Shown: positions 1 through 6,860 of the stretch, in pieces
Position numbering within the stretch: position 1 is the stretch's first letter
How the letters are laid out: every line of letters begins with the position of its first letter
Assembly: GCA_018985225.1 (NCBI GenBank)
Contig: JADGIF010000353.1
Span: 1 to 10,246 of the forward strand
Length of the DNA stretch: 10,246 bases
From: Amoeboradix gromovi
Taxonomy: Eukaryota > Sanchytriomycota > Sanchytriomycetes > Sanchytriales > Sanchytriaceae
Direction of reading: 5' to 3'
Position numbers and translations under genes: made by a program
Notes under the pieces: generated by a model
Told to the model about the DNA's origin: nothing
The model's database searches: none
What the model saw: the letters and a program-made list of their open reading frames with translations, nothing else

Positions 1-506
1 TTATTAATGATAGCATTTCCTCCGTATGGAGCACCTTTAAAAACGAGTTAGTCTAGTTTTTGTATTTGGTGTCCCATTTATCATCTTCTCAATGCACAGT
101 TTCAGTGGCACCCACTTGTCGGTGATCGCGACATTCACCTCTACATTCTGCATCTTTTCCATAAGCATCGTAATTCTATGTCTCTGTATTTTTAGAATAC
201 TCGCAAACATCGGAAAAATCGCACATATAAGCGCCGCAGGCGGTAGTACATCGACGACGTTGAATTCGTAACTTCCGATTTTAGAATTCTCTCGAAATAC
301 GTTCTTTGGCATTCGTTGCTACACTCAAACCTTTCCAATGTCGTGCTTCCATTTGCTTTGAAGTTTCGGAACTGACCCCACCAGCTCGATTGTTAATTGA
401 ATAAATCATTTATCGCGAATTTGTATGCATTCTTATATAATTTCATGACTTTTCTAACAGCTTAAACACTAGATGTTCTTCATTTCGCAAATGGTAAATG
501 GAATAA
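1..506. other. Left-edge region with no convincing gene
   Basis: The only long frame here is the minus-strand ORF at 37-312, described separately. A second minus-strand frame is open from about 392 to 195 without a useful ATG, so two overlapping minus frames look coding-like over the same bases, as in a decayed or frame-shifted sequence. At the extreme left edge, bases 1-47 on the minus strand are open in a third frame that runs out of the window. I see no tRNA, rRNA or clear terminal repeat. The stretch 395-500 is AT-rich and featureless. Confidence 0.4.
37..312 (-). CDS. Unrecognised 91-codon ORF, possibly spurious or a relic
   Basis: This ORF starts with ATG and has an in-frame TAG only three codons upstream, so the start cannot move further out. 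I do not recognise the product. A hydrophobic stretch at about residues 19-41 (VVDVLPPAALICAIFPMFAS and following) could span a membrane. The C-terminal half is polar, with a basic end rich in Thr and Arg. A competing frame on the same strand is also open over most of the same DNA. No AATAAA lies close to the stop, unlike the secure genes of this window. It may be a small hypothetical protein, an exon, or chance. Confidence in a functional gene is low. Confidence 0.2.
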   Translation of the reverse strand: MPKNVFRENSKIGSYEFNVVDVLPPAALICAIFPMFASILKIQRHRITMLMEKMQNVEVNVAITDKWVPLKLCIEKMINGTPNTKTRLTRF

Positions 507-863
507 ATGGATGTAATCCCGAATGTCATATCTAAAGAAATAACTAACAGGTACAGCATACATTCATCAACACTGAGGAACTGGTCCAAGCATGGAACAA
601 TTAGATGTCTTTCGATGCCTAGAAAGAGATCAATGATAGATAAACCTGTAAACCATTTATTTAATAATTCTTGTGATTGGTCTTACCGAATACGCGACAA
701 TAGAGATCTTATGGCAGCAAGGAACATACACATCAAGTATATACATCCTTATTCAATCCCGCCTCAGGGTAGTGCAAGTGTGAGCAATCACTGTAACGGA
801 GCATCTAGCATTGCCAGTTTCTCTGCGGAAATTCTCAATTTTCTCGGAAATCAGGACTTTTAA
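507..863 (+). mobile_element. Putative IS607-type relic: TnpA-like HTH joined to TnpB/Fanzor-like RuvC-III tail
   Basis: A 118-codon ORF whose ATG directly follows an in-frame TAA. Residues about 9-45 read like a MerR-type winged helix-turn-helix, as at the N terminus of IS607-family serine recombinases: YSIHSSTLRNWSKHGTIRC, then an Arg/Lys-rich wing (PRKRS). Residues about 56-74 resemble the last zinc-ribbon/RuvC-III part of TnpB and its eukaryotic relative Fanzor. A Cys (C56) is followed by RDNRDLMAARNI, matching the usual R-D-x-N-A-A-x-N-I with the catalytic Asp (D67) kept and the first Asn replaced by Met. In IS607 elements tnpA precedes tnpB on the same strand, so a large internal deletion would join exactly these two ends. 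The serine-recombinase catalytic domain and most of TnpB are absent, so neither enzyme can be active. The match is by motif only; a small unrelated HTH protein is the alternative. Confidence 0.45.
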
Positions 864-894
864 TGAGATAAGTCATGATTAATTGCCTTGCGCT

Positions 895-1023
895 CTAATA
901 ACTTGCATAGACCGCTTGTAAGGGCCGCCAATTTCTAAGCCAGAGCTGGACTTTCTCCAACACGATAAGAGGTGGTTCTGGTAGAAGGTTTGCAGCGAAT
1001 TGAGCACGCACGGAGACTGCCAT
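895..1023 (-). other. Small 42-codon ORF inside a GC-rich pocket
   Basis: Minus-strand frame with an ATG start and TAG stop. The predicted peptide is Leu/Trp-rich (it contains LPEPPLIVLEKVQLWLRNW) and looks more protein-like than chance AT-rich frames. I recognise no family. Its DNA is about 52% GC over 901-1020, while sampled stretches of the secure genes are near 30%. It may be a fragment of an imported or older gene, an exon, or a chance frame over a structured RNA. Confidence 0.15.
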
Positions 1024-1047
1024 ATGAAATATAGTAAAAAGTTTTGT

Positions 1048-1320
1048 TTATTGCTCTAAAACTGATATCGTATTACAAATTCTGGATAAAGATTCACTTA
1101 GGTCTTGCTTGTGCTTTGGGAGTATAAACTCCTTTACTTTCTGTACTGATTCAAGTGTTACTCTCTTTTCTTTTAAAGTACGTTGTTTTGACAAACTTTG
1201 TTGAATACCTGCAAGTATTAAGATCATCCCTTTTCTATTTTTGGATTTGTATTCCTCATTAATTGAATATAATTCCAGTTAAAACCTCGCTTTAAAGACT
1301 TCTTATGAAGAGGACCCACT
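1048..1320 (-). pseudogene. Possible frame-shifted coding relic
   Basis: On the minus strand a frame is open from 1278 to a TAA at 1048-1050. Its first ATG, at 1227, gives 59 codons. The peptide is rich in Lys, Gln, Glu and Ser, ends in ISVLEQ, and looks helical and hydrophilic. Immediately upstream, a different minus frame over about 1230-1320 is also protein-like (it includes GPLHKKSLKRGFNWNYIQ) and stops just as the first becomes usable. That is what one coding sequence broken by a frameshift near 1255-1265 would look like. The family is not recognised. Chance is a real alternative in such AT-rich DNA. Confidence 0.22.
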
Positions 1321-1329
1321 ACTTAGAAC

Positions 1330-1455
1330 AAATATCATCTTAAATAGTTTTAAATCTTAAAATAAACTTTATGTCTACCAGGAGCTAGTTTTCATCTACT
1401 TCAGATACACAATAAAAATTGATTCATCTAAATATTTTGAAAAGAGATGATATTT
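1330..1455. repeat. 11-bp inverted repeat, 104-bp spacer
   Basis: The arm at 1330-1340 (AAATATCATCT) is the exact reverse complement of 1445-1455 (AGATGATATTT). Neither arm extends further and I see no target-site duplication. An AT-rich pair of this length can arise by chance, so a MITE-like element is only weakly suggested. Confidence 0.2.
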
Positions 1456-1730
1456 AGTTTGACTTCGCCATACTATAATAATCTTCCCGCATATGATCAA
1501 CTGTGAAGGTGTGAGTGCGGTAATTAATGGAGCTGCTCTGCCTTACTCTGAAAAAACGATATTATGATGATCTCTGGTACTCAGACTAGTAGCGCTAATA
1601 TGTCACAAGCATTTTACAGTTCTAAACTATATGCACTTAGATGTTTGGTAGAAACTCAATATTCGCAAAACATGAAAGCGATGCAAGCTGTAGTTTAATA
1701 GTATGTAAAAAAGGGTTTAAGCTGTAAATA

Positions 1731-1736
1731 TTTAAT
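1731..1736 (-). terminator. ATTAAA poly(A) signal variant of the WD40 gene
   Basis: On the minus strand ATTAAA begins about five bases after the TAA stop of the WD40-repeat gene. It is the common variant of AATAAA and falls in the same stop-proximal position as the canonical signals of the other genes in this window. Confidence 0.4.
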
Positions 1737-1740
1737 AAGA

Positions 1741-2604
1741 TTATATCACCATTTTAATTATAACTCCATCTTCAGAACAGCATATTATTTCATTTGAATC
1801 TACGCTTATAGCTCGCACTATATCTTGCAAATTCAAATCAACAAGCTCAGTGCAAGTTAATGAGTTCTTATTAATTTCAAATATGCCCAAGGTGTATTTT
1901 TCCTGATATTCCATACAGCAATATATTTTTTCGTCCACGAGTTCGACTATAGATTGGCACTTCCATTCATTTATCCCATAGTTTTGAATGAATCCAAAAT
2001 CAATGCATTTTTCACCTTCGACATTCCAAATGGAAAACTGGTTCATGTCAGTCACAACAAATATGTAATTATTAAAAGTTCTAGCCATGTTAACAGATAC
2101 TTCTACATTGCAAGTGGTAAGGGTAACCAAATATTCGTCTACAGTATCCTCATCCATTCCTTGAAGCTGCAATAATTCAAAAATATTCATAATGTTTACA
2201 GTACCATCCGTAGAGCTACTTATCAGCATATCCCCAGACATATTTAGCGAGGTGATGTCATCACAATGAATCTGTAGCTTTAGCACTTCAACTCTATTTT
2301 CAAATAGTCGCAGCAAGCCTCCTTCATGTCCAACTGCAACAATGTTGAAGGAACAACACACTGCAGTAATTCTGTTAGACTCAATTATAGCGCTCATTGT
2401 ATCCTCCATTGCATATACAGTGGAATTAGATGCAAACAATACGCTATTCCTGTCTATGATATTTACATCCTCGGTATGTAAATATGTTAGATCATTATTC
2501 AGAAAAGTCAATTTATCTCCACATACCATGTAGCCGTTGTTTAACTTGCAAATCCTTCTTATAAATCGACCAGTAGATAATTTAGAGATTATTTTCAACC
2601 CCAT
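1741..2604 (-). CDS. WDR89: WD40-repeat protein, WDR89-like
   Basis: A 287-residue protein that should fold as a beta-propeller and act as a protein-interaction scaffold; the exact role of WDR89-type proteins is poorly defined. The ATG at 2604 is chosen because it is the first ATG after an in-frame TAG 21 bases upstream; the longer reading needs a GTG start. Degenerate WD blades are visible: about 79-102 (with AVGHEGGLLRLFE), about 113-141 (with SSSTDGTVNIMNI), about 170-196 (ending FSIWNVE), and a last one at about 262-287 that closes the protein. The block SSSTDGTVNI followed some 25 residues later by LTTCN and an acidic linker resembles WDR89 proteins. It is shorter than the roughly 390 residues usual for animal WDR89. 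The gene lies 76 bp downstream of TRM1 on the same strand, with its own stop-proximal ATTAAA. WD40 is fairly sure; the WDR89 assignment is moderate. Confidence 0.72.
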   Translation of the reverse strand: MGLKIISKLSTGRFIRRICKLNNGYMVCGDKLTFLNNDLTYLHTEDVNIIDRNSVLFASNSTVYAMEDTMSAIIESNRITAVCCSFNIVAVGHEGGLLRLFENRVEVLKLQIHCDDITSLNMSGDMLISSSTDGTVNIMNIFELLQLQGMDEDTVDEYLVTLTTCNVEVSVNMARTFNNYIFVVTDMNQFSIWNVEGEKCIDFGFIQNYGINEWKCQSIVELVDEKIYCCMEYQEKYTLGIFEINKNSLTCTELVDLNLQDIVRAISVDSNEIICCSEDGVIIKMVI

Positions 2605-2668
2605 TGTAAACCCCACCCTCTAGGACAAAATTTATGAAGACACTTTTAAATTAACAACACTAACGAGG

Positions 2669-2674
2669 TTTATT
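2669..2674 (-). terminator. AATAAA poly(A) signal of TRM1
   Basis: AATAAA on the minus strand starts 7 bases after the TAG stop of TRM1, within the 76-bp spacer before the WD40 gene. The TRM1 mRNA must therefore have a very short 3' UTR or run into the neighbouring promoter. Confidence 0.5.
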
Positions 2675-2680
2675 ATATTT

Positions 2681-4162
2681 CTAATCTCTTGCTTCTTCAT
2701 GAACTTTTGCTAATTTATGCACGACTTTCTCATCATCTATATCCAAAGTTCTCTTTTTTGGTTTACTCAATGGCGCATTTCTAGTCTGCATATATCTGCC
2801 CTGCTTGTCTTTTATCATGGCATCGGCATGGTGTTCAAAACTCACTTCCCAATCAACCGCTTTGGTCAATAGTTTTGATGCCAGGGTCTCCGGTTGTGGT
2901 TTAGTTTCAATGGATTTAAAGAAAGTTCTATAAATATCATACACCTTGGATATGGGCATATCCGTTTTAATGCAGTCTCCGCCTACATGACTTGGGGATG
3001 CCTTGTATCCAGCGTTAAATATCGCATTTCGAATTTTTATTGTTTTTGGCATTTGTCCTCTAAACACCTTACTCAAACCCTTCATACGTAAATACAAAGG
3101 AGCATCGATCTCATCCTTAACAGCATTTAAGATTCCCATCAATCGTTTTGAAGTTTCTAAATTTAGTTTGCTTTTTTTATCATTCAACTCTGTAATCAGG
3201 TTTTGAACAAATGGTTTGTCGTGCAACGGGCCCAAATAAATAGGACCTGTCATAGTTATATCATACTCACATTCCGGACACTTACTATCAACTGTCAATA
3301 AAGATGGTGAGTATTTATTCTTGTTACTTTTAGAAGCAAATGGTTGGCATTTATACCATTTACAGCGAGTACATTGAAAGCATACACCACTGTGTGCGCA
3401 AGTATCTTTAGCAAGAGTTGCAGACGATTCCACCTTAATAAACAATCGGATGTAAAAGTCGATGGATACGCACAACAACGGGACCACTGCCTTCTTTAGT
3501 CTGTTAGCACTATCTACCACACTTTTCAAGACAAGCCGTAATGCATGCTCGTGACTGAAATCGGAATGCGAAGCCATTCCACCATATTTCATGAAATTCG
3601 ATTCTGGTTGCTTACCACCAGCTAGTGTTTGCATGTCCGTGCAGGTAATACATATTAGACCACCTTTGTTAACGTTTTTCACTGCGTTTTCTATAAATGG
3701 TGAACATGTTCCATATGGGTCAATATCAATAATATCAAAGTGACCACTAATGCTTGCAGCATCTTGATGTCTAATTTCTATTCCATCAGTAGGTTGTTCC
3801 AACAAAACTTCAGGTACGAGTGAATGCTCGAAGTTGTACTCATCAAGCATGTTCTTTAAGCGATCAAAGTCACGAATTTCACTAATTTCATTTAGCTTCA
3901 AATTGGATTGAATCATTTTTATAGCATCCGAATCAACATCATTAGCCACCACGTTCACATTATTTAATTCCTTATAGTATCTTATAGCACGCAGTCCAGT
4001 TGCGGATAGTGCATCCAAAATTGATTTACCTTTGTGTTCATTCATTACCAGCAGACTAAGATCCCTGTTAATCATTTGAGCGGGATTATAGAATACCTGA
4101 GGAGTCGGATTGATGATTGCATTTCCTTCTCTGATTTTTTGATCAGGAGCTGTCGCTGTCAT
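2681..4162 (-). CDS. TRM1: tRNA (guanine26-N2)-dimethyltransferase Trm1
   Basis: A 493-residue SAM-dependent enzyme that forms N2,N2-dimethylguanosine at position 26 of tRNAs. Residues 10-29 carry the family opening IREGNAIINPTPQVFYNP. The Rossmann SAM-binding motif I is at 48-62 (ILDALSATGLRAIRY), the acidic residue after strand 2 lies in VVANDVDSDA (71-80), and the catalytic DPYG loop is at 148-151 in IIDIDPYG. CTDM follows at 174-177. A Cys cluster (C261, C264, C267, C272, then C295 and C298) forms the zinc site of the C-terminal domain. A basic SKPKKR at 466-471 could be a nuclear localisation signal. The ATG is the first after an in-frame TAA seven codons upstream. Only about nine residues precede the core, so no mitochondrial presequence is visible, unlike yeast Trm1, which works in both nucleus and mitochondria. 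The assignment is secure. Confidence 0.96.
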   Translation of the reverse strand: MTATAPDQKIREGNAIINPTPQVFYNPAQMINRDLSLLVMNEHKGKSILDALSATGLRAIRYYKELNNVNVVANDVDSDAIKMIQSNLKLNEISEIRDFDRLKNMLDEYNFEHSLVPEVLLEQPTDGIEIRHQDAASISGHFDIIDIDPYGTCSPFIENAVKNVNKGGLICITCTDMQTLAGGKQPESNFMKYGGMASHSDFSHEHALRLVLKSVVDSANRLKKAVVPLLCVSIDFYIRLFIKVESSATLAKDTCAHSGVCFQCTRCKWYKCQPFASKSNKNKYSPSLLTVDSKCPECEYDITMTGPIYLGPLHDKPFVQNLITELNDKKSKLNLETSKRLMGILNAVKDEIDAPLYLRMKGLSKVFRGQMPKTIKIRNAIFNAGYKASPSHVGGDCIKTDMPISKVYDIYRTFFKSIETKPQPETLASKLLTKAVDWEVSFEHHADAMIKDKQGRYMQTRNAPLSKPKKRTLDIDDEKVVHKLAKVHEEARD

Positions 4163-4311
4163 CCGAGTTTCAAAACGTTTTTAAAAAGAGTTAGGTTATT
4201 TTAAATTGCAGCAAGAGAACAGACGAGTAATAGTTTGAACCCATTACAACGCAGATTCGCTACTATGCTGCTGCCATAGTTGTTGGTTCTCATTTTTATT
4301 AAAAATTAAAA
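4163..4311. promoter_or_regulatory. Divergent intergenic promoter region of TRM1 and prolyl oligopeptidase
   Basis: This 149-bp spacer separates two head-to-head genes and must contain both 5' leaders and both core promoters. It is AT-rich at both ends and more mixed in the middle. No unambiguous TATA box stands out among the A/T runs next to the oligopeptidase start. In-frame stops precede both ATGs (TAA at 4300-4302 for the plus gene, TAA at 4181-4183 for the minus gene), which fixes both starts. Shared regulation is possible but inferred from spacing alone. Confidence 0.5.
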
Positions 4312-4316
4312 ATGAG
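4289..4316 (+). repeat. Perfect inverted repeat spanning the oligopeptidase start codon
   Basis: The arms CTCATTTTTA (4289-4298) and TAAAAATGAG (4307-4316) are exact reverse complements with an 8-base A/T spacer. The right arm contains the initiator ATG (4312-4314). If the leader includes the left arm, the AUG would lie in the stem of an RNA hairpin. If transcription starts inside the repeat, it is simply a symmetric DNA element at the promoter. Confidence 0.55.
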
Positions 4317-6375
4317 CTTGTATTCTCCCAGTATCATGTCCACTCCAGAGGATCCGTTCCAATACTTGGAGTCCAATTCCGATAAGACCAACCGGTTTAT
4401 AACTGATCAGAACAACAAACTGTCTAGTTTTCTTAAAGTCAATCCGCAAATCCAGAAAGATTTAACTTCCAATTTCAATTATGAACGTTTTTCAATATAT
4501 CGCTATCATCATCCGTACTACTACTTCACCTATAATCCAGGACTTTTAAACCAATCTCTTTTAATGAGAATTCACGTTGATTCCAAGGTTGAACAAGTAG
4601 TTTTAGATCCAAATTTGTGGTCTACAGATGGTACCGTCTGCTTAACTATCTATTCTATTAGCAAGAATGGAAACTATTTGTGCTACTGCAAATCTACAAG
4701 TGGTAGTGACTGGACCACTATTCATGCATTGGATCTAAATACTTTTACCCCTTTTCCTGAACATCTCGAATATTGCAAATTCACCTCTATAACTTTTACT
4801 CATGATGAGTTGGGTACATTTTACCAGCAATACCCTAAACCAAACACATCTGATTTGGGTACTGATACAGATGTGTCTATAAATCCAACTTTAAAATATC
4901 ACATTTGGGGTTCTGATCCAACAAGTGACAGAGTTATCTATAAAGATCCTAGCAATCCCAAGTATATGTACTATACGAGGATAAGTCATTCTGGTAATTT
5001 GTTGTTCATAACAGTCAGCAGGGACTGTGAATCCAAAAACCTGTTGTTTTATATCCCTCTAACTGACTTTAAATTGCCATCAGAATTCAAAATTGTTAGA
5101 TTGATTGACTATTGGGATGCAGAATACTCATATGTACACGATATGGACAACATTTTAATTCTAAAAACTAATTTAAAAGCTCCAAATCACAAATTAATAA
5201 AATACGATTTAAATGACAACTCCTGTACCGATTTACTCACAAAATACCATTTGACTGGATACGCTGTAATGCAAGATGCTTTTGTGTCAAACAACTATCT
5301 TTGTATAGAATGGTTAGTCGATGTTGAAGGCAAATTAACAATTCACAAAATGGATTCTACGCTTGTTAAAGAGATTCAGTTTGATCAGAAATGTGTCTCA
5401 TTTGCTGGGATTTATGCCAGATATGATAGCACTGTTATGATTGTTAAGATATACGGATTTAGCACACCAGGGTTGATGTATTCTGTCAATATGCAAAATG
5501 AACATGTAGGGGACTACTCATTGCTGAGAGCAACCGAGATCAAAATGGATATGAGTAGTATCAAAACAACTAAAGAGTGGGTAACTGCATCAGATGGCAC
5601 AAAGATTCCAATGTTTGTTACTAGAGATATATCAAGAATTAGTAGAAATGATCCTATCTACTTATATGGATATGGAGGATTTAATATAACCTTGGATCCT
5701 TACTTCAGTATGACAGCTGCCGCATTTATCAAGTATTGCAACGGGATATATGCAGTAGCATGTATTAGAGGCGGTGGGGAATTGGGAGAAGATTGGCATT
5801 TGCAAGGCATTAAGATGAATAAAAAGAGAGGGCTCAAGGATTTCATAGAGTGTGCTGAGTACTTGAAGGCGCATTATTCTAATAAATTATTTATTCATGG
5901 TGGTAGCAATGGCGGCTTACTCACTGCAGCTTGTTCCCAATTATCACCTTCTTCTTTTGATGCTGCTATTTGTGATGTAGGAGTATTAGATATGCTGAAA
6001 TATCATAAATACACTATTGGTTTACACAATATTAATATAGGGCATGCATGGATATCAGATTATGGCGATCCTGATGATTCAGAAATGAGGGCATATTTAA
6101 AGAGTTACTCACCATACCATAATCCTAACAAAGATATTCCGTGGTTGCTCTGCTGCACTAGTAGTCATGATGACAGAGTGTCGCCGCATCACAGCTACAA
6201 ATTTGTAGCAAATCAGCAATGCAGTGATAAAATATTTTTAAGAGTTGAGTTGAAATCTGGTCATGGGCAAGGAAGAAGCGTTGAAAAAACAATCAAAGAA
6301 TGGACGGACAAATTTTCGTTTTTATGTCAGGTTTTGAATATCGGCTGGCATAGCGACAAGTCACCAATAAACTAA
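4312..6375 (+). CDS. PREP: Prolyl oligopeptidase (serine peptidase family S9A)
   Basis: A 687-residue cytosolic-type serine peptidase that cuts short peptides after proline; animal PREP is about 710 residues, so it is full length. Residues 10-20 (STPEDPFQYLE) match the family N terminus. About 80-420 should form the seven-bladed propeller that gates substrate entry, and the rest the alpha/beta-hydrolase domain. The nucleophile is S532 in HGGSNGG (529-535), the acid D620 in HDDRV (619-623), and the base H651 in SGHGQG (649-654). R622 matches the substrate-binding Arg643 of pig PREP, and LYGYGGF (451-457) and RGGGELG (486-492) complete the active-site framework. No signal peptide or membrane segment is seen. 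ATG 4312 follows an in-frame TAA; M9 (MSTPEDPF) is a possible alternative start. An AATAAA lies inside the last codons. The active site is intact, so it should be functional. Confidence 0.96.
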   Translation: MSLYSPSIMSTPEDPFQYLESNSDKTNRFITDQNNKLSSFLKVNPQIQKDLTSNFNYERFSIYRYHHPYYYFTYNPGLLNQSLLMRIHVDSKVEQVVLDPNLWSTDGTVCLTIYSISKNGNYLCYCKSTSGSDWTTIHALDLNTFTPFPEHLEYCKFTSITFTHDELGTFYQQYPKPNTSDLGTDTDVSINPTLKYHIWGSDPTSDRVIYKDPSNPKYMYYTRISHSGNLLFITVSRDCESKNLLFYIPLTDFKLPSEFKIVRLIDYWDAEYSYVHDMDNILILKTNLKAPNHKLIKYDLNDNSCTDLLTKYHLTGYAVMQDAFVSNNYLCIEWLVDVEGKLTIHKMDSTLVKEIQFDQKCVSFAGIYARYDSTVMIVKIYGFSTPGLMYSVNMQNEHVGDYSLLRATEIKMDMSSIKTTKEWVTASDGTKIPMFVTRDISRISRNDPIYLYGYGGFNITLDPYFSMTAAAFIKYCNGIYAVACIRGGGELGEDWHLQGIKMNKKRGLKDFIECAEYLKAHYSNKLFIHGGSNGGLLTAACSQLSPSSFDAAICDVGVLDMLKYHKYTIGLHNINIGHAWISDYGDPDDSEMRAYLKSYSPYHNPNKDIPWLLCCTSSHDDRVSPHHSYKFVANQQCSDKIFLRVELKSGHGQGRSVEKTIKEWTDKFSFLCQVLNIGWHSDKSPIN
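6366..6371 (+). terminator. AATAAA poly(A) signal inside the end of the oligopeptidase CDS
   Basis: AATAAA overlaps the last two sense codons (Ile-Asn), two bases ahead of the TAA stop at 6373-6375. Cleavage 10-30 bases downstream would leave a 3' UTR of only about 5-30 bases. Confidence 0.5.
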
Positions 6376-6435
6376 ACTTTATTATTCTGATAACTGATAC
6401 CATTTGGCGATGAAAAATTTAAAGCTACATTCCTT

Positions 6436-6451
6436 TGGCAGCCATCTGCCA
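6436..6451 (+). repeat. Short hairpin (6-bp stem, 4-base loop)
   Basis: TGGCAG pairs perfectly with CTGCCA around the loop CCAT. It lies about 60 bases after the oligopeptidase stop and 13 bases before a second, larger inverted repeat. Confidence 0.5.
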
Positions 6452-6455
6452 TGAT

Positions 6456-6524
6456 ACCTGCTTTACAAGAAATGAGAAAGACAACATTGTTGATTTCTCA
6501 TTTCTTGTGTATTAGACCTGCTTT
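6456..6524 (+). repeat. 15-bp inverted repeat bounded by 9-bp direct repeats
   Basis: ACAAGAAATGAGAAA (6465-6479) is the exact reverse complement of TTTCTCATTTCTTGT (6494-6508). Inside the spacer a second short palindrome, CAACA-T-TGTTG (6482-6492), continues the symmetry, so the 44 bases form a nearly complete palindrome. ACCTGCTTT occurs directly before the left arm (6456-6464) and again seven bases after the right arm (6516-6524). This could be a transcript-end structure, a protein-binding site, or a very small element with a duplicated target. Confidence 0.65.
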
Positions 6525-6860
6525 TTGAACGACGAAGATCTGCAGTAAGAATTCAGTTAATACCATTATTGAACCGTCAACCCGATTTAGTTATTTTACT
6601 TTAAATTTCCGATGGAGGCGAGTGCCGCACAGGTATAGCAGAGCCGATAGAGCTAATAATAATCTTTTGACTTGCATTACTAATTTCTAAAATTATCGTA
6701 AATTCTGCAGGAAGGCCCATGTTGGATAAGTTCTTTGCACATGTGACCTTCATATTATCACAATATCCCAAAGGTCAGATACTTGTGATGCATTTTATAT
6801 CCCGTGTTAATCATGACTTAGGAATGAAATCACCATGACCAATAAAAACGTACCAATCAT

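Larger units (their letters stand above)
864..1740. other. Gene-poor stretch with GC-rich pocket and decayed coding traces
   Basis: No intact gene is supported over these 877 bases. They contain a GC-rich pocket (about 860-1023), a minus-strand coding trace (1048-1320) and an 11-bp inverted repeat (1330-1340 with 1445-1455). A plus-strand ORF of 44 codons at 1564-1698 has no recognisable product. The rest is AT-rich with stops in all frames. Since it lies next to the IS607-like relic, part of it could be remains of a larger element, but I see no diagnostic end sequence. Confidence 0.4.
6376..6860. other. Intergenic spacer with two hairpins, no supported gene
   Basis: 485 bases between two plus-strand genes. 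It holds the two inverted repeats at 6436-6451 and 6465-6508 and a 9-bp direct repeat around the second. One plus-strand frame is open from about 6396 to a TGA at 6528-6530 and then again for some 50 codons. It has no good start and no recognisable product, so I treat it as chance or an old relic. The 3' part, about 6700-6860, presumably contains the promoter and leader of the channel gene; a CCAATAAA lies shortly before its ATG but I assign it no role. Confidence 0.4.

Noticed and set aside
1-36. The minus strand at the left edge can encode GGNAIIN, similar to the GNAIINP motif near the start of Trm1, and the DNA is partly alike.
   Set aside because: The similarity covers fewer than 20 bases and the adjoining sequence does not continue the match, so a TRM1 duplication is not supported.
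1564-1698. Plus-strand 44-codon ORF beginning with two Met codons.
   Set aside because: Short, unrecognised and surrounded by stops; noted in the region entry but not supported as a gene.
1954-3206. Plus-strand ORFs opposite the WD40 and TRM1 genes (1954-2175, 2342-2533, 2894-3091, 3003-3206).
   Set aside because: All are antisense shadows of well-supported minus-strand genes and show no family features.
4218-4245. Minus-strand GGGTTCAAAC resembles a tRNA B box.
   Set aside because: The bases around it cannot form a T-arm stem and no A box or acceptor stem is found at the right distance.
6396-6692. Plus frame open with a single TGA, containing a stretch (HRYSRADRANNNLL) faintly like a TnpB C-terminal motif.
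   Set aside because: The key R-D-x-N-A-A-x-N spacing is not met, there is no start codon at the front, and the strong inverted repeats inside it argue against coding.
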